From Pararhizobium sp. YC-54 (GTDB taxonomy: Bacteria; Pseudomonadota; Alphaproteobacteria; Rhizobiales; Rhizobiaceae), in NCBI RefSeq assembly GCF_025847205.1, contig NZ_JAOYTH010000011.1, forward strand, positions 186,001 to 250,000: 64,000 nt of DNA. Reading direction: 5' to 3'. Shown here one piece after another: positions 35,580-46,656 of this stretch. The translations under genes and the position numbers were made by a program. Position 1 is the stretch's first letter. Every line of letters starts with the position of its first letter. The notes under the pieces are model-generated. The model was not told the origin of the DNA, made no database searches, and saw nothing but the letters and a program-made list of their open reading frames with translations.

Positions 35580-36405
35580 TATCTTTGGCCTTCTTGGCGA
35601 CGTGCTGTACCCATTCGTGTTTTTCCTGCGTGGCATCGCGCGCCCAGCGATAGAAGGCGTCGTAGAGCGTCATGCCTGCCTCCAGTTGCTCCAGATCGTT
35701 GGAGAACATCCGCGAGAGGCCGAGCGAGGCAGCGAGCAGTCCGGCGGCTTCGGGAACCAGGTCGAGCCGGTCAGTGTCGGCGGCGCGAACGATCAGGGTG
35801 AGATGTTGAAGTGCCGGGAAGGACAGACCGAATTCCTTGACCATCGTGTCGAAGGTGCAGTCCTCGCCCCTGTGGCTCCAGAAGACATTCTCCACATCGA
35901 ACGGCGTCGCGCCGAAACGATCTGCGACGGCTTCGACTTCCGGGGCTGCGACGAAGAGAAAGGTCGCTGCCGGATCGACGAAGCGGCGGATCAGCCATGG
36001 GCAGGCGATGCGGTCGATCTTCGGGCGCGAGCGCGTGACCCAGACCGTCCCACCATTGGCGTTTTGACCCGGCAGGGCAGCGACAGGAACGAGCGGCAGG
36101 TGGGCGGCCTGCCAGGCTTCAAAGCCGCCCTCCAGTGTCTCTGCCTCGGCGCCGGCGTTTCGCAGCCAGGCGGCGACGCCTTCGCTGAGCTTCTTGCCCT
36201 TTTGGCAGACCACAACGACCCAGCGGCCGCGATAATCCGCCGCCCATTGCCGCACCTCGGCATAAGGGCGCCGGAAAGAGCCGGGAAGCAGAAGCGGGGA
36301 AGCGGCGAAATCCTCATCGTCGCGCACGTCGACAACGACCGGGCCCTTGGGGGTGCCGATCAAGCGGGCAAGTTTTTCCGTGGAGATAGCGTTATACGAG
36401 GCCAT
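35572..36405 (-). CDS. chrB: ChrB-domain chromate resistance protein fused to rhodanese
   Basis: A 277-residue cytoplasmic fusion. Residues about 1-110 are a rhodanese domain (VVVDVRDDEDFA, the active-site Cys in VVVVCQKGKKLSEG, LEGGFEAWQAA). Residues about 120-275 are a ChrB C-terminal domain (TRSRPKIDRIACPWLIRRFVDP, ENVFWSHRGEDCTFDTMV, YDAFYRWARDA). In known chr operons ChrB regulates chrA or assists resistance. The rhodanese fusion is found in many proteobacterial versions. It overlaps chrA by eight bases. No palindromic operator was recognised upstream. Confidence 0.85.
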   Translation of the reverse strand: MASYNAISTEKLARLIGTPKGPVVVDVRDDEDFAASPLLLPGSFRRPYAEVRQWAADYRGRWVVVVCQKGKKLSEGVAAWLRNAGAEAETLEGGFEAWQAAHLPLVPVAALPGQNANGGTVWVTRSRPKIDRIACPWLIRRFVDPAATFLFVAAPEVEAVADRFGATPFDVENVFWSHRGEDCTFDTMVKEFGLSFPALQHLTLIVRAADTDRLDLVPEAAGLLAASLGLSRMFSNDLEQLEAGMTLYDAFYRWARDATQEKHEWVQHVAKKAKDNE

Positions 36406-36549
36406 GGTTTACGTCCTTTTCGAGGGATTGGACGCGAAGTGATGGCATGACGCCTCGTGGGGCATTCGCAGACCCCATGGGCGAATTAGACAAAAAAGCC
36501 GGTACCAAGTCAACCGTTTTCCGGCCGCAAAGAATCTTGCCGGCCCGTC

Positions 36550-36578
36550 CTTGACTCAATCGGCGGCCACCCCTATCT
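36550..36578 (+). promoter_or_regulatory. groESL promoter (RpoH/RpoD-type)
   Basis: CTTGAC at 36550-36555 and CCTATCT at 36572-36578 with a 16-base spacer resemble the alphaproteobacterial heat-shock sigma-32 consensus, and also serve as a fair sigma-70 promoter (TTGACT, 17 bases, TATCTG). The CIRCE element begins nine bases downstream, around the expected transcription start. Confidence 0.65.
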
Positions 36579-36586
36579 GCAAGTCG

Positions 36587-36613
36587 CTAGCACTCAAGCA
36601 ATAGGAGTGCTAA
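36587..36613. promoter_or_regulatory. CIRCE operator (HrcA-binding inverted repeat)
   Basis: CTAGCACTC, nine bases, GAGTGCTAA: identical to the CIRCE consensus except for one terminal base in the left arm. It lies about 60 bases before the groES start, so groESL should be repressed by HrcA in unstressed cells and released on heat shock. The hrcA gene is not in the window. Confidence 0.93.
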
Positions 36614-36672
36614 CATCCATCCAGCGGATCGCAGAGACGATCCGTGAAGTCATTTGATCGAGGGATTAGACA

Positions 36673-36969
36673 ATGACAAGCACCAATTTCCGCCCGCTGC
36701 ATGACCGCGTCGTCGTACGCCGTGTCGAGTCTGAAGCAAAGACCAAGGGCGGCATCATCATTCCGGATACCGCCAAGGAAAAGCCGCAGGAAGGCGAAAT
36801 CGTCGCTGTCGGCACCGGCACCCGTGACGACAAGGGCGCTCTCATCGCTCTCGACGTCAAGGCTGGCGACCGCGTTCTGTTCGGCAAGTGGTCGGGCACC
36901 GAAGTCAAGCTCAACGGCGAAGACCTTCTGATCATGAAGGAAGCCGACATCATGGGCGTTATCGGCTGA
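36673..36969 (+). CDS. groES: Co-chaperonin GroES
   Basis: A 98-residue GroES, the lid of the GroEL folding chamber. It has [33 protein letters not shown], containing the mobile loop, and [29 protein letters not shown]. The start has GAGGG upstream. It is the first gene of the groESL operon, 68 bases before groEL, under a CIRCE element and a heat-shock type promoter. Confidence 0.97.
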   Translation: MTSTNFRPLHDRVVVRRVESEAKTKGGIIIPDTAKEKPQEGEIVAVGTGTRDDKGALIALDVKAGDRVLFGKWSGTEVKLNGEDLLIMKEADIMGVIG

Positions 36970-37004
36970 TCTGAGCCGGTTCCCACCTTATCCACTTTCC
37001 ATAA

Positions 37005-38829
<1,825 letters not shown>

Positions 38830-38850
38830 TCCGGGTATCCGGATTGGGAA

Positions 38851-38878
38851 GGGCAGGCCGCAAGGTCTGCCCTTTTTT
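38851..38878 (+). terminator. Rho-independent terminator of the groESL operon
   Basis: Nine-base stem GGGCAGGCC/GGTCTGCCC (one G-T pair), four-base loop GCAA, then six T residues at 38873-38878. Confidence 0.93.
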
Positions 38879-39354
38879 AGTGCCTATGTTGTGGCGGGAG
38901 GACAGTTCCGCCAACAGCCTGCGCTGGCTCATGGCCGATTGAGGGTGCTGTTCTGATTGTGTCGGCCGCAGGCCGCTGCAATCGGTAATATTCATCCCGG
39001 ATCACAAAATTTTTCTCAAAAGCCCATTGAAGCGGGAGAAAAAGCAATTATAACAACGCCCCAAGTGAACCACAGATTCACAGGGATCAAGAACGCGGAT
39101 AAATTGGCAATAAAGATAGCGCAATTTTTCCGTATCAACTGCTTAGCCAACGTCCTTTTGATTCCAGCGCACAAAAGCCTATAGATTTTCCTCGCATACA
39201 ATTTGTTTCGTCTTGCGGATACACGCGCCCAAGACCCTGAAAATTGAGCTTTCTATCTTTTGCAGCGAACCACGCCCCGTCATATATTTGCCGCGCCGTC
39301 CAGTCTGTTGTGAAATGGAAATTGTTTCTTGTGAACACTTACGGGAACAGACGA
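38879..39354. other. AT-richer non-coding stretch between groESL and the PAS-like gene
   Basis: About 475 bases. The part from about 39005 to 39360 is clearly more AT-rich than the flanking genes. Short open frames occur on both strands (for example 39135-39338 leftward, 67 codons from GTG), but none has a good ribosome-binding site or a recognisable product. I see no RNA gene or mobile element remnant that I can name. Confidence 0.4.
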
Positions 39355-39399
39355 ATGAATTTTGGATTTTGTGAATTTGCCGGGGTCCGCCTTGTTTAA
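39355..39399 (+). CDS. Possible 14-residue leader ORF upstream of the PAS-like gene
   Basis: ATG at 39355, reading MNFGFCEFAGVRLV, stops at TAA 39397-39399, overlapping the proposed TTG start at 39392 by eight bases. GGGAAC lies about 11 bases upstream. The overlap would allow translational coupling. A similar short frame precedes the paralogue at 46817. Translation is unproven. Confidence 0.3.
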   Translation: MNFGFCEFAGVRLV

Positions 39400-39841
39400 A
39401 ATTGCAACAGCAGGCCTTTCACAGCCGCCCGGCGCGGATTCCTTTGCCCGTGGCGAAAGCGGGCTGGAGACGCTCGATCAATTCTGTTTTTCCGAAGGCT
39501 GGTCGGGCGATCTGTCGAACGGCCTGTTCCGTCTCGGTGAAAGGGCTGCTGCGATACACGGCCTCGATCAGGGGGAATGCGGCCTGCTCAATCTGGTGCG
39601 CGGCTATGACAGCGCCGACCGCAATCATGTACTGGCCCTTTTCGAGCAGGCAGCAACAGCCTCCTCGTCCTTCTGCTTCTCGACCACGATCATTCTGCCG
39701 TCCGGCCAGAAACAGCCGGTTTTCTGCGTCGGCGAATCCACCGGACTGGAGCAGCGCTATTCGGGCTCGATCCTCGGCGTGTTCTTCTTTCCCCGCTTCC
39801 AGCTGGAAGCACAGGCGCGCGTTTTCACCCACCATCAATAA
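39392..39841 (+). CDS. Small PAS-like protein of unknown function (paralogue 1)
   Basis: A 149-residue soluble protein with no signal or membrane segment. There is no ATG near the start; TTG at 39392 is chosen because GGGG lies nine bases upstream and because the N terminus (LFKIATAGL) then aligns with that of the paralogue at 46817 (MLRFVKPGF). Its core about residues 32-97 shares roughly 30 of 65 residues with the paralogue: GW..DLS.G.F.LG..A..IH.L.QG.CGLL, R.Y, R..VL, E.A..A.SSF, T.I. The layout (DL..G.F.LG, a DR near the middle, then E.A and an I..P.G strand) resembles a divergent PAS_3 domain. Ligand and partner are unknown. Confidence 0.7.
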   Translation: MFKIATAGLSQPPGADSFARGESGLETLDQFCFSEGWSGDLSNGLFRLGERAAAIHGLDQGECGLLNLVRGYDSADRNHVLALFEQAATASSSFCFSTTIILPSGQKQPVFCVGESTGLEQRYSGSILGVFFFPRFQLEAQARVFTHHQ

Positions 39842-39863
39842 CGGCAAGGCGAGCGCTTAGCCG

Positions 39864-41081
39864 CTACGGCAGAAGCGTCTTCAAATCGGTCTGCGGGTCC
39901 TCAAGGAGGGCGCGATCCGGCGTCAGGCCGAGATCGATGAGCTTCTTGCCGGTGACATAGGCCTTGGCGTCATTGAGCGCATCGACGGCGATCAGCTTGC
40001 CGGCCGCGAAATACCACACGGAGACGCTGCCTTCGCGCTGTCCCTTGCGCACCACCGTCTCGTCGTGACCGAGGCCAAAGCCGGCGATCTGCAGCTTGAC
40101 GTCGTATTGATCCGACCAGAACCAGGGTTTTGGCTCATAGGGCGCCTCGCCGCCGGCCAAGAGCGCTGCCACCGCCTCGGCCTGATCGACGGCGTTCTGC
40201 ACCGATTCCAGCCGGACGCGCATGCTTTTCCAGGGCAGTACGGCGCAATCGCCCATGGCATGGATGGCGGGATCCGCCGTCCGGCCGAAACGATCGACGA
40301 CGATGCCATTGGCAACCTCCAGGCCGGCAGCCTGCGCCAGCGCATCGTTGGCGGTTACGCCGATGCCGACGATTACCAGATCGACCGGAATGGTCGAGCC
40401 GTCGGTGAGCTCCGCGGCCGTTACCCGGCCATTCGTTCCGATGAGCCGGACAAGACCGGTGCCCTCGCGGATATCGACACCGCGCGATGTGTGGATGTCC
40501 TTGACGAGATAGGAGGTCGCAGCCGAGGCGACACGCTGCAGAATGCGGTCGGCCATCTCGATGACGGTCACGTCAAGTCCGCTCGAGCGCGCCACGGCCG
40601 CCGCTTCCAGGCCGATATAGCCGCCGCCGATGATCAGTGCATGTTTTCCGGGCCTCATTTCATCGGCAAGGCGGTCGGCATCGGTGAAATCGCGCACGAC
40701 GAAAACGCCATCGAGATCGCCGCCGACGCTGGCCGGCAGCTTTCGTGGCGTCGAGCCGGTGGCAAGCGCCAGCACGTCATAGTCAAGCGTTGAGCCGTCG
40801 CTGAGGGTGACGGTCTTTGCTTGGCGGTCGATCGCCGTCACCAGGGTCGAGAGGCGGATATCGATATTGTGCTCGCCGTACCAGCTTTCCGGCCGGTACA
40901 GCAGGCGGTCGAGGTCCATTTCGCGCAGCAGGTATTTCTTCGAGAGAGGCGGCCGCTGATAAGGGTGGCTTGCTTCCGACGCGACGATGGTGATCGGGCG
41001 CTCATCCTTCAAGGCCCGCAGTTTTGCTACCAAAGCAAAGGCGGCCTGACCGCCGCCCACAACAACAAGTCTACCTGCCAC
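39864..41081 (-). CDS. FAD-dependent NAD(P)H oxidoreductase, ferredoxin/rubredoxin reductase type
   Basis: A 405-residue flavoprotein. FAD-binding GxGxxG appears as VVVGGGQAAFAL at the N terminus. Next come YQRPPLSKKYLL, ALATGSTPRKLP, the NAD-binding IIGGGYIGLEAAAVARSSG, and the second FAD motif AIHAMGDCA. The C-terminal part WFWSDQYDVKLQIAG is typical of reductases serving Rieske dioxygenases, rubredoxins or 2Fe-2S ferredoxins. The start is a GTG at 41081 with GGGTGGA upstream; the open frame continues upstream without a better site. No electron-transfer partner is adjacent, so the physiological acceptor is unknown. Confidence 0.87.
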   Translation of the reverse strand: MAGRLVVVGGGQAAFALVAKLRALKDERPITIVASEASHPYQRPPLSKKYLLREMDLDRLLYRPESWYGEHNIDIRLSTLVTAIDRQAKTVTLSDGSTLDYDVLALATGSTPRKLPASVGGDLDGVFVVRDFTDADRLADEMRPGKHALIIGGGYIGLEAAAVARSSGLDVTVIEMADRILQRVASAATSYLVKDIHTSRGVDIREGTGLVRLIGTNGRVTAAELTDGSTIPVDLVIVGIGVTANDALAQAAGLEVANGIVVDRFGRTADPAIHAMGDCAVLPWKSMRVRLESVQNAVDQAEAVAALLAGGEAPYEPKPWFWSDQYDVKLQIAGFGLGHDETVVRKGQREGSVSVWYFAAGKLIAVDALNDAKAYVTGKKLIDLGLTPDRALLEDPQTDLKTLLP

Positions 41082-41221
41082 GTTTGTTCCACCCGTCGAG
41101 AATGCTTCTTTTCCCCAGACGTAGCCTGTCCGCCCAAGCCCAGTCAACATGAGTGTCGTCAACTCGGGCTAACCGAGGGAATGGTGGGATCGACACGACA
41201 CGGCGTACGTCTGTGCTGGAT

Positions 41222-41357
41222 TGCCCCTCACCCTAGCCCTCTCCCCGCTTGCGGGGAGAGGGGATGACAGAGCATGCCGCTTGTCCCTTCTCCCCGTCAA
41301 AACGGGGAGAAGGTGCCCGCCCTTCTTATCAAACAGGGTAGGGGCGGATGAGGGGCC
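41222..41357. repeat. REP-type palindromic repeat
   Basis: Contains CCCTCACCCTAGCCCTCTCC with CCCCGCTTGCGGGG, then CTTCTCCCCGTCAAAACGGGGAGAAGG, ending GGATGAGGGG. It shares these words with 13199-13317 in a different order. It fills most of the 300-base gap 41082-41381 between the reductase and the GST gene. Confidence 0.75.
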
Positions 41358-41381
41358 TTTTTGTCCTGTACTCTAGGCAGA

Positions 41382-42089
41382 TCAGTCGCGCCTGGGGATT
41401 TCCATGCCCTTTTGGGCGGCCGGGCGGGAAAGGCCGCGATCGACCCAGGCCATGACATTCGGGAAGCTTGCATATTCCAGAACATCGGCGCCGCCGTAGA
41501 ACTTGCGGGCGCCCTCGATCCAGGGGAAGGTGGCGATATCGGCGATGGTATATTGGTCGCCCATCAGCCATTGACGGCCTTGAAGACGCGCTTCCAGAAC
41601 GCCGAGAAGGCGCTTGGACTCATCGCGGTAACGCTCCATCGGATAGGAATTGTTGGCCACCTTGTCGGCGGCGAATTTGAAGAAATGGCCGAACTGGCCA
41701 AGCATCGGCCCGACGCCGCCCATCTGGAACATCACCCATGCGAGTGTCTCGTAGCGCCCGGCGGCATCGGCTGGAATAAGCTTGCCGGTCCTTTCGGCGA
41801 GATAGACGAGGATGGCGCCGGATTCGAACAGGCCAATCGGCTTGCCGTCCGGGCCATTGGGATCGATGATCGCGGGAATGCGGCCATTGGGATTGAGCGA
41901 GATGAATTCCGGCGATTTCTGATCGTTGGTACCGAAGGAAATCAGGTGCGGCTCATAGGCCAGTCCGAGCTCTTCGAGCGCGATGGAAACCTTGACACCG
42001 TTTGGCGTCGGCAGCGAGTAAAGCTGGATGATGTCGGGATTTTTGGCGGGCCAGCGGGTGGTGATCGGGAAAGCACTGAGATCGGCCAT
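41382..42089 (-). CDS. Glutathione S-transferase-family protein, YfcG/YghU-like
   Basis: A 235-residue GST. The N-terminal thioredoxin-like domain has LYSLPTPNGVKVSIALEELG, NPNGRIPAI and FESGAILVYLAE. The C-terminal helical domain has WVMFQMGGVGPMLGQFGHF and DQYTIADIATFPWI. The TPNG motif at the active site and the FQMGGVGPMLGQ block are those of Nu-class enzymes such as E. coli YfcG, which act as glutathione-dependent disulfide-bond oxidoreductases. It stands alone. Thiol redox defence is the probable role. Confidence 0.88.
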   Translation of the reverse strand: MADLSAFPITTRWPAKNPDIIQLYSLPTPNGVKVSIALEELGLAYEPHLISFGTNDQKSPEFISLNPNGRIPAIIDPNGPDGKPIGLFESGAILVYLAERTGKLIPADAAGRYETLAWVMFQMGGVGPMLGQFGHFFKFAADKVANNSYPMERYRDESKRLLGVLEARLQGRQWLMGDQYTIADIATFPWIEGARKFYGGADVLEYASFPNVMAWVDRGLSRPAAQKGMEIPRRD

Positions 42090-42247
42090 GAGGAACTCCT
42101 AGAGGTGGGAGTTCGGATATAAGACGGTCGTGCGCAAATTATCAGGGCGTCTGTTTGGAATTTTGAGCGCAATCATCGTTTGCAAGCCGACTGCCCGCCA
42201 CAGCCTGCTTCAAGCATGACGAGCGACCTGTCCCTCGGCTGCCAAGG

Positions 42248-42946
42248 CTAGGCGACAGCTCCTTGCACCGCCGCGATAATCTTCGCCACCAGCGGATCGC
42301 CCGCATGCTCGGCCTTGCGCGCCCGCACCAGGCAGGCCTGCGACCGCAGCATGATGCCATCCGACAGGATCTTCAGGTGGTTGGCCTTCAGCGTCGAGCC
42401 GGTCGAGGTGATATCGACGATGATATCGGCAGAGCCCGAGGCGGGGGCGCCTTCGGTGGCGCCGAGGCTTTCGACGATGCGGTAGAGCTGGATGCCGTGC
42501 TGGGCCGAGAAGAACTGCTGGGTCAGGCGCCAGTATTTGGTGGCGATCGCCAGCCTGCGGCCATGACGGGCGCGGAAATCGGCGGCAACGTCGCCCAAAT
42601 CGGCCATGGTATCGACATCGAGCCAGATTTCCGGCACGGCGACGACGACATCGGCATGGCCAAAGCCGAGCCGGGCGCAGAATTCGACGCGGGCATCGGC
42701 TTCCGACAGTCCTTCGCGGATCAGGTCTTCGCCGGTGACGCCGAAATCGATCGAGCCGCTGCCGATCTCGCGGGAAATTTCCGACGCCGAGAGAAAGGCG
42801 ATCTCGACATCGTCAAGACCTTCGACACGGCCGCGATAGGAGCGCTCGTTGCCGACGGCGACGATCTTCAGGCCCGCTTTTTCGAAGATGGCGGAGGCAT
42901 CGTCCTTCATCCGGCCCTTGGAGGGCAGCGCGATGGTGATGGTCAT
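42248..42946 (-). CDS. hisG: ATP phosphoribosyltransferase, short form catalytic subunit
   Basis: A 232-residue HisG(S), the first enzyme of histidine synthesis, joining ATP and PRPP. It starts [15 protein letters not shown], with [36 protein letters not shown] and the PRPP loop [15 protein letters not shown]. The C-terminal regulatory domain of long HisG is absent, as expected because hisZ lies immediately upstream. The start overlaps the hisZ stop by four bases, giving a 1:1 coupled pair for the hetero-octameric enzyme. Confidence 0.95.
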   Translation of the reverse strand: MTITIALPSKGRMKDDASAIFEKAGLKIVAVGNERSYRGRVEGLDDVEIAFLSASEISREIGSGSIDFGVTGEDLIREGLSEADARVEFCARLGFGHADVVVAVPEIWLDVDTMADLGDVAADFRARHGRRLAIATKYWRLTQQFFSAQHGIQLYRIVESLGATEGAPASGSADIIVDITSTGSTLKANHLKILSDGIMLRSQACLVRARKAEHAGDPLVAKIIAAVQGAVA

Positions 42947-44082
42947 TGGGCCGCCTCCCCTTGTGGCTGCGCCAGCGCCTGCTCGATCCGGTCAAGCCAG
43001 AGCGCGAAGCCGACGGCCGGAATGCGTTCCTTTGCGCCCAAAAGCGTCATCAGCCGGTCGAAGCGGCCGCCACCGGCGAGAACCGCCGAAGAGCCTTCGA
43101 TGACGATCTCGAAGACGAGGCCGGTATAATAGTCGAGCGGACGGCCAAAGGCGGCGCGGTAGGTGAGCCGTTTGGCGTCAACGCCGGCATTGCCAAGCGC
43201 TGCGACGCGCGCATCGAACCGCGACAGGGCGCCATCGAGCGTCAGGCCGGATTTTTCCGCGAACTGGAACAGTGCCGCCGGCGCATCGGCAAGCGGCATG
43301 TTCAAGGACAGGAACTCGCGCAGAACCGCAAGCGTGCGGCCATCGAGCGCGGTCTTTTCCAAGGCCCGCTTTTCCTTCAGCCGGGCTGCGATTTCCTTCG
43401 GGCTGCGGCTGGCATTGGTGGAATAGCCGGTCGCCTCCATCGTCTCATCGAGATGGGCAATCAGCGTCGCATCGTCGCCGGAGACAAGCAGCGCTTCGAT
43501 TTCGGCGCTCAGCCCCGTGACCGGCTGCGGGCTCGACAGCCGCGTCAACAGGGCATCGATCTGCGTAGAGTTACCGAAGGCGTGGATCAACCGCTTCTGC
43601 CAGCCGGCCGGCAGGCCGCAGGCGGCAACCACCGCTTCAAATACCGATTGATCGCCGAGCGTCACATCAAGCTTTTTGCCGGGCAGGCGCGCGGAAAGGA
43701 TCGCGATGGCATCGCCGATGGCGCGGGCATCGGCGCCCGCCACATCCGTCTCGCCGAGATCCTCGATACCGGCCTGATAGAACTCATTGGCCCCTTCCCG
43801 CCGCTGGCGGAAGATTTCGCCGAGATAGGAATAGCGCTGCGGCGTGCCGGTAGCGGTCTCGATATGGCGCAGGCAGACGGGAATGGTGAATTCCGGGCGC
43901 AGGCACAGGCTCCTGCCGGTCTCGCTCTCGGTCATGAAGATACGGCGGCGCAGGTCTTCGCCGGCCATATCGAGAAACGGCTCGGCCGGCTGGATCACCG
44001 GCGTATCGACGCGCAACGTTCCCAACCGCTCGAAATCGGCCAGTAGATCGGGGGCAAAGGCTGGAAGGTTGATCAGTGGCAT
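42943..44082 (-). CDS. hisZ: ATP phosphoribosyltransferase regulatory subunit
   Basis: A 379-residue HisZ, a catalytically inactive paralogue of histidyl-tRNA synthetase that activates short HisG and mediates histidine inhibition. It retains class II synthetase-like motif 2 ([28 protein letters not shown]) and [17 protein letters not shown], but lacks the anticodon-binding domain. It ends in an ATGA overlap with hisG. The true synthetase gene hisS is next upstream, separated by a palindromic repeat. Confidence 0.93.
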   Translation of the reverse strand: MPLINLPAFAPDLLADFERLGTLRVDTPVIQPAEPFLDMAGEDLRRRIFMTESETGRSLCLRPEFTIPVCLRHIETATGTPQRYSYLGEIFRQRREGANEFYQAGIEDLGETDVAGADARAIGDAIAILSARLPGKKLDVTLGDQSVFEAVVAACGLPAGWQKRLIHAFGNSTQIDALLTRLSSPQPVTGLSAEIEALLVSGDDATLIAHLDETMEATGYSTNASRSPKEIAARLKEKRALEKTALDGRTLAVLREFLSLNMPLADAPAALFQFAEKSGLTLDGALSRFDARVAALGNAGVDAKRLTYRAAFGRPLDYYTGLVFEIVIEGSSAVLAGGGRFDRLMTLLGAKERIPAVGFALWLDRIEQALAQPQGEAAQ

Positions 44083-44113
44083 GGGAAACGAACCTTACGA
44101 TCGGGGCAGGCAT

Positions 44114-44258
44114 ACCCCCCTCTGTCACTTCGTGACATCTCCCCCTCAAGGGGGGAGATCGGCCACGAGCTCTGTGCCTCCCTGACAGCCGAGGCGAGGG
44201 AAAAGAACAATCTCCCCCCTTGAGGGGGAGATGTCAGCAAAGCTGACAGAGGGGGGTG
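44114..44258. repeat. Palindromic repeat between hisS and hisZ
   Basis: The two ends are inverted: CCCCTCTGTCACTTCGTGAC and ATCTCCCCCTCAAGGGGGGA at the left are answered at the right by TTGAGGGGGAGATGTCAGC and GCTGACAGAGGGGGG. The whole could fold into one long stem with a central loop of about 60 bases. It lies inside an otherwise unidirectional his block and may limit read-through from hisS into hisZ. Confidence 0.75.
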
Positions 44259-44272
44259 CACGCTCCTCAAGC

Positions 44273-45796
44273 TCAAACGTCCTTGTTCGCGCGTGCCCGG
44301 TCTTCTGCCTGCTCGGCCAGCATTTCGCGCACCTTGGCGACGAGTTCAGCCTCCGGCACCGAAACCTGCGCCACGCGGGCTTCGCGCCAGGTGGTGTTGT
44401 CCTCGATCTCGCCCGACAGGCGCTTGCCTTCGATCAGGTCCTTGATCTGCACGAGGCCCTGCGCCCGCTCGTCGCCGCCCTGGATGATGGCGAGCGGCGA
44501 GCCGCGGCGGTCGGCATATTTCAACTGGTCGCCGAAGTTCTTCTTGTTGCCCTGGTACATTTCGGCGCGGATGCCGGCATGGCGAAGCGCTTGCGTGAAC
44601 TGCTGGTACTTGCCGAGGCTTTCCGTGTCGCGGTCCATGACGCAGACGACGACGGGGGCGATGACCTCGTCCATGCCGAGCTTGCCGAGGTTCTTCAGCG
44701 CCGTCATCAGGCGCGAAACGCCGATGGAGAAACCGGTGGCCGGCACCGGCTGGCCCATGAAGCGGGAGACAAGGCCGTCATACCGGCCACCGCCGCCGAC
44801 CGAGCCGAAGACGACCTTTTCGCCCTTTTCGTTGGTGACCGCGAACTGGAGTTCGGCTTCGAAGACAGGGCCGGTGTAATATTCGAGGCCACGGACGACG
44901 GAGGGATCGATCTTGATGCGCCCGGGGCCGTAGCCAGCACTTGTGACCAGGCTGCCGATCAGGTTCAGTTCTTCTACGCCCTCGGCGCCCTTCGACGTTC
45001 CGGCAACAAGGGCTGCCAGATCGGCGGCACTGGCCGCATAGTCGTTGATGCCGATGAAGAAAATGACCTTGGCGATCTGATCTTCATTCAGCCCCGCGCC
45101 CTTGGTAAAGTCGCCGCTCTCGTCCTTGCGGCCGGGACCGAGCAGAAGCTTCACGCCTTCCGGACCGAACTTGTCGAGCTTGTCGATGGCGCGCAGAACC
45201 GTCAGCCGCGCATTGGCATTGTCATCGCCGCCAAGCCCGATCGCTTCCAGCACACCATCCAGAACCTTGCGGTTGTTCACACGGATCACATAATCGCCGC
45301 GGGCAATGCCCAGCGCTTCCATCGTGTCGGCCATCATCATGCACATTTCGGCATCCGCCTGGACACCGGCGGCACCGACCGTGTCGGCGTCGAACTGCAT
45401 GAACTGGCGGAAGCGGCCGGGACCGGGCTTTTCGTTGCGGAAAACGTAGCCTGCGCGGTAGGTGCGGTAGGGCAGCTGGATATCGTTGAAATTTTCAGCG
45501 ACGTGGCGGGCGAGCGGCGCCGTCAGGTCGTAACGGGCGCTCATCCACTGCTCGTCGTCATCCTGCAGCGAGAAGACGCCTTCGTTCGGGCGGTCGCTGT
45601 CGGGCAGGAACTTGCCGAGTGCGTCGGTATATTCAAACAGCGGCGTTTCGACCGGATCGAAGCCGTAACGCTCATAGACTTCGCGGATCTTCGCCGTCAT
45701 CTCATCGACGGCGCGGATATCGGCGGCGGAACGATCGACGAAACCGCGCGGCAGGCGGGCTTTCAGCTTTTGTGGCTTCTTCTTTTTGTCGTTCAT
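44273..45796 (-). CDS. hisS: Histidyl-tRNA synthetase
   Basis: A 507-residue class II synthetase. A basic N terminus ([19 protein letters not shown]) precedes motif 1, motif 2 ([45 protein letters not shown]), the His signature [24 protein letters not shown] with motif 3 ([10 protein letters not shown]) and a C-terminal anticodon domain ([11 protein letters not shown]...). The length and insertions are those of the alphaproteobacterial type, a clade known for tRNA-His lacking the extra G-1 residue. No tRNA gene is here to confirm that. Confidence 0.94.
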   Translation of the reverse strand: MNDKKKKPQKLKARLPRGFVDRSAADIRAVDEMTAKIREVYERYGFDPVETPLFEYTDALGKFLPDSDRPNEGVFSLQDDDEQWMSARYDLTAPLARHVAENFNDIQLPYRTYRAGYVFRNEKPGPGRFRQFMQFDADTVGAAGVQADAEMCMMMADTMEALGIARGDYVIRVNNRKVLDGVLEAIGLGGDDNANARLTVLRAIDKLDKFGPEGVKLLLGPGRKDESGDFTKGAGLNEDQIAKVIFFIGINDYAASAADLAALVAGTSKGAEGVEELNLIGSLVTSAGYGPGRIKIDPSVVRGLEYYTGPVFEAELQFAVTNEKGEKVVFGSVGGGGRYDGLVSRFMGQPVPATGFSIGVSRLMTALKNLGKLGMDEVIAPVVVCVMDRDTESLGKYQQFTQALRHAGIRAEMYQGNKKNFGDQLKYADRRGSPLAIIQGGDERAQGLVQIKDLIEGKRLSGEIEDNTTWREARVAQVSVPEAELVAKVREMLAEQAEDRARANKDV

Positions 45797-45909
45797 GGCA
45801 GCAGCACTTTCAGCGTCGATCGGTCAATAGTTTCGGCGCTTTCCCTATCCGATCAGGGCAAGGGCGGCAAGCCTTTCAACGGTTTGGACCGGCCCATAGC
45901 CCTGCAGTG

Positions 45910-46533
45910 TTAAAGCGGCCGTGACAGCGTATCCCAGGTATGAACGACCGTACCCTCCGTCATCGGTGCTTGCGCCTGCGGAATGAGGATCGAATGCGTG
46001 TCGCCGCGAATGACGCCCTTCAACTCCGACTGGAAGCTCATCCGCTTGAGCTGAACGAAGCCATCGGGAATGCTGGTGACCGACATGGCCGCCCCGCTGT
46101 AGAAATCGATGCTGGCAAGTTCGCCGGATTTCAGGCTCGAAACGATGGCCTGATCCTCGATGAAATCATGATACAACCCGGTCATGTAGCGGCGGATGCT
46201 TTTACCGACCATCGCCCGCATCAGCGGCGTCTCGGCAAACTCCTGCCGCGAGCCGGCGAGATAGCGGATATCTTCCCCCTCCCAAAGATTGCGGCTGTCC
46301 CTGGCCGACTGGATGGACCGCAGCAGGATTTTTTCCGTATGTGCGTCAGCGCGTCGCAGGAAATCGACGATGGCGCCGGTGGCGCGCAGGTCGGGTGCGC
46401 AGATGCCGCGCTCCCAGCGAGAGACGGTTGGCAGCGAAAAGCCCAGTTTCCAGGCGATATCGCCCTGCGTCAGCCCGGCCTTCAGCCGGTAGCCTCGCAA
46501 TTGCCGGATGAGCTCACTCTGGGTCTCCAACAT
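45910..46533 (-). CDS. XRE-family HTH regulator with uncharacterised C-terminal domain
   Basis: A 207-residue protein. Residues about 8-65 are a Cro/C1-type HTH: LRGYRLKAGLTQGDIAWKLGFSLPTVSRWERG. The rest (about 80-200) is a conserved-looking globular domain (ETPLMRAMVGKSIRRYMTGLYHDFIED, GAAMSVTSIPDGFVQLKRMSF) that I do not recognise; it may bind a ligand. The gene diverges from the PAS-like gene at 46817 across a 280-base gap and could regulate it. It is on the same strand as hisS, 113 bases upstream of it in reading order. Confidence 0.8.
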   Translation of the reverse strand: MLETQSELIRQLRGYRLKAGLTQGDIAWKLGFSLPTVSRWERGICAPDLRATGAIVDFLRRADAHTEKILLRSIQSARDSRNLWEGEDIRYLAGSRQEFAETPLMRAMVGKSIRRYMTGLYHDFIEDQAIVSSLKSGELASIDFYSGAAMSVTSIPDGFVQLKRMSFQSELKGVIRGDTHSILIPQAQAPMTEGTVVHTWDTLSRPL

Positions 46534-46599
46534 TCGAACCGGCCTTTCCTGAAACCATTGGCTGCATTACCGAAATTTAATAATCCAAAGGGAGAGTCA

Positions 46600-46656
46600 A
46601 TGATCAATTGCGGCCGTTTCGAAACTGGTAGTTATCGACTATTTTCAAAACCTTGA
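46600..46656 (+). CDS. Possible 18-residue leader ORF with strong ribosome-binding site
   Basis: ATG at 46600 reads MINCGRFETGSYRLFSKP and stops at TGA 46654-46656. AAAGGGAGAG lies five bases upstream, one of the best ribosome-binding sites in the window. It stands 160 bases before the PAS-like gene at 46817. It aligns loosely with the 14-residue frame before the paralogue (shared N.G..E....RL). Translation is not proven. Confidence 0.4.
   Translation: MINCGRFETGSYRLFSKP

Noticed and set aside
38957..39338. Short frames in the AT-rich gap after groESL
   Set aside because: None has a credible ribosome-binding site, family match or codon use like the neighbours.
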